From positions 5,521,001 through 5,585,000 of the forward strand of contig CAHIKZ030002090.1 in the NCBI GenBank assembly GCA_903632075.3: DNA of 64,000 nt, written 5' to 3'. Below, one piece after another: positions 63,685 through 64,000 of the stretch (position 1 is the first letter of the stretch; every line of letters starts with the position of its first letter). Under the pieces are notes generated by a model. It saw only the letters and a list, made by a program, of their open reading frames with translations. It made no database searches and was not told the origin of the DNA. The DNA is from Acanthosepion pharaonis. Taxonomy: Eukaryota; Mollusca; Cephalopoda; Sepiida; Sepiidae. The translations under genes and the position numbers were made by a program.

Positions 63685-63921
63685 TTAATCGCGGTTCTCA
63701 TTTTCTCTTGCCGCAAATAGAACAATGCGATCGGTGGTGGTCATAACTCTTGTTCTCACCTGGACTTCGTCAGTCATCTTATCTCTAATTATCAGAATGG
63801 GTGGTCTAGCGAAACACAGTCGACCGTCGTCTCGAAAAAAGAAAAGTTCCATTGTCCTAGCCGTATTTGCATTCTTGGTGCCAATTTCTGATAACATAGT
63901 TCTGTCAATTTCTGATAACAT
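63685..63921 (-). CDS. Unrecognised ORF next to the LTR-like unit
   Basis: 78 codons on the minus strand, balanced composition, ending just before the purine tract. It starts with a repeated segment (MLSEI..RTMLSEIG) caused by a 24-bp tandem duplication at 63870-63921. If the LTR model is right this could be the end of an internal reading frame; otherwise it is chance. No family recognised. Confidence 0.2.
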   Translation of the reverse strand: MLSEIDRTMLSEIGTKNANTARTMELFFFRDDGRLCFARPPILIIRDKMTDEVQVRTRVMTTTDRIVLFAARENENRD

Positions 63922-64000
63922 GTCTTGTCAAAAAAAAAAACGGTCAGACGTTACTTCGTGTGCGGCTTGGCAGACGACACAGTTATTTTTTCATATCTAT

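Noticed and set aside
63955..64000. CGLADDTVIFSYL reading at the right edge, like a reverse transcriptase catalytic box
   Set aside because: Stops lie in frame about 45 bases upstream and no other reverse transcriptase block precedes it; probably chance, although sequence beyond 64000 could change this.

Overview
The window looks like gene-poor, repeat-packed DNA from a large animal genome, most likely a mollusc and probably a coleoid cephalopod (octopus-like). The host assignment is inference. It rests on very long TA, GATA/TATC, CA and CATA arrays, on dense tRNA-related SINEs, and on recurring decayed LINE, Penelope-like (PLE), Tc1/mariner, hAT, Helitron and LTR fragments. I found no host gene I can defend. 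Three weak exon-like patches are flagged: a minus-strand ORF at 38279-38527, a CRE-rich patch at 20004-20140, and a splice-donor-like site at 49127. Most open frames are translations of microsatellites or relics of reverse transcriptases and transposases.

Layout. 0-8 kb: SINEs, TA arrays, fold-back repeats, a 221-223-bp direct-repeat pair around a LINE relic, a Tc1-type transposase end, and the first copy of a hammerhead-like repeat. 8.5-12.2 kb: a decayed 37-38-bp tandem array split by a duplicated block, two SINEs, a Helitron and an LTR-like unit. 12.5-14.3 kb: simple sequence and a pyrimidine tract. 14.4-15.9 kb: a PLE relic with a GIY-YIG endonuclease domain and ribozyme-like terminal motifs. 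17-29.6 kb: many LINE relics of two families, a hAT-type MITE nested in a SINE, and a solo LTR (22245-22570) with a perfect target-site duplication inside a LINE endonuclease domain. 30-36 kb: SINEs, palindromes, a mariner relic, and a Helitron nested in a SINE-like repeat. 36-42.5 kb: microsatellite fields, LINE ends, and a second PLE endonuclease relic. 43-48.9 kb: a tail-to-tail pair of LINE relics, a Tc1-type helix-turn-helix, and further LINE ends. 51-58.6 kb: SINE pairs, a 105-bp tandem repeat, a second 326-bp solo LTR, and a TATC field invaded by a LINE 3' end. 58.6-64 kb: SINEs, another PLE terminus, a long LINE copy, and a GC-richer LTR-like unit at the right edge.

Naming used below. 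LINE-J is a Jockey/CR1-like element with an apurinic-type endonuclease, a YADD reverse transcriptase, a C-terminal region around 'VQKRL..LVGDELF..L.PLSHRRNV', and often a 3' end near CTTGGGGTGAAATGATTT. LINE-E is an 'endonuclease-reverse transcriptase' LINE whose C-terminal part carries motifs such as 'LNCYVISIL', 'FYRRMLRIP' and 'RATKDRRLWRA'. S1 to S5 are tRNA-like SINE families and R4 is a longer SINE-like repeat; these labels are mine. Nearly all elements are dead. Layered insertions give relative ages: the 37-38-bp array, R4 and the S2/S3 SINEs are older than the Helitrons, hAT MITE and solo LTRs found inside them or inside LINEs.
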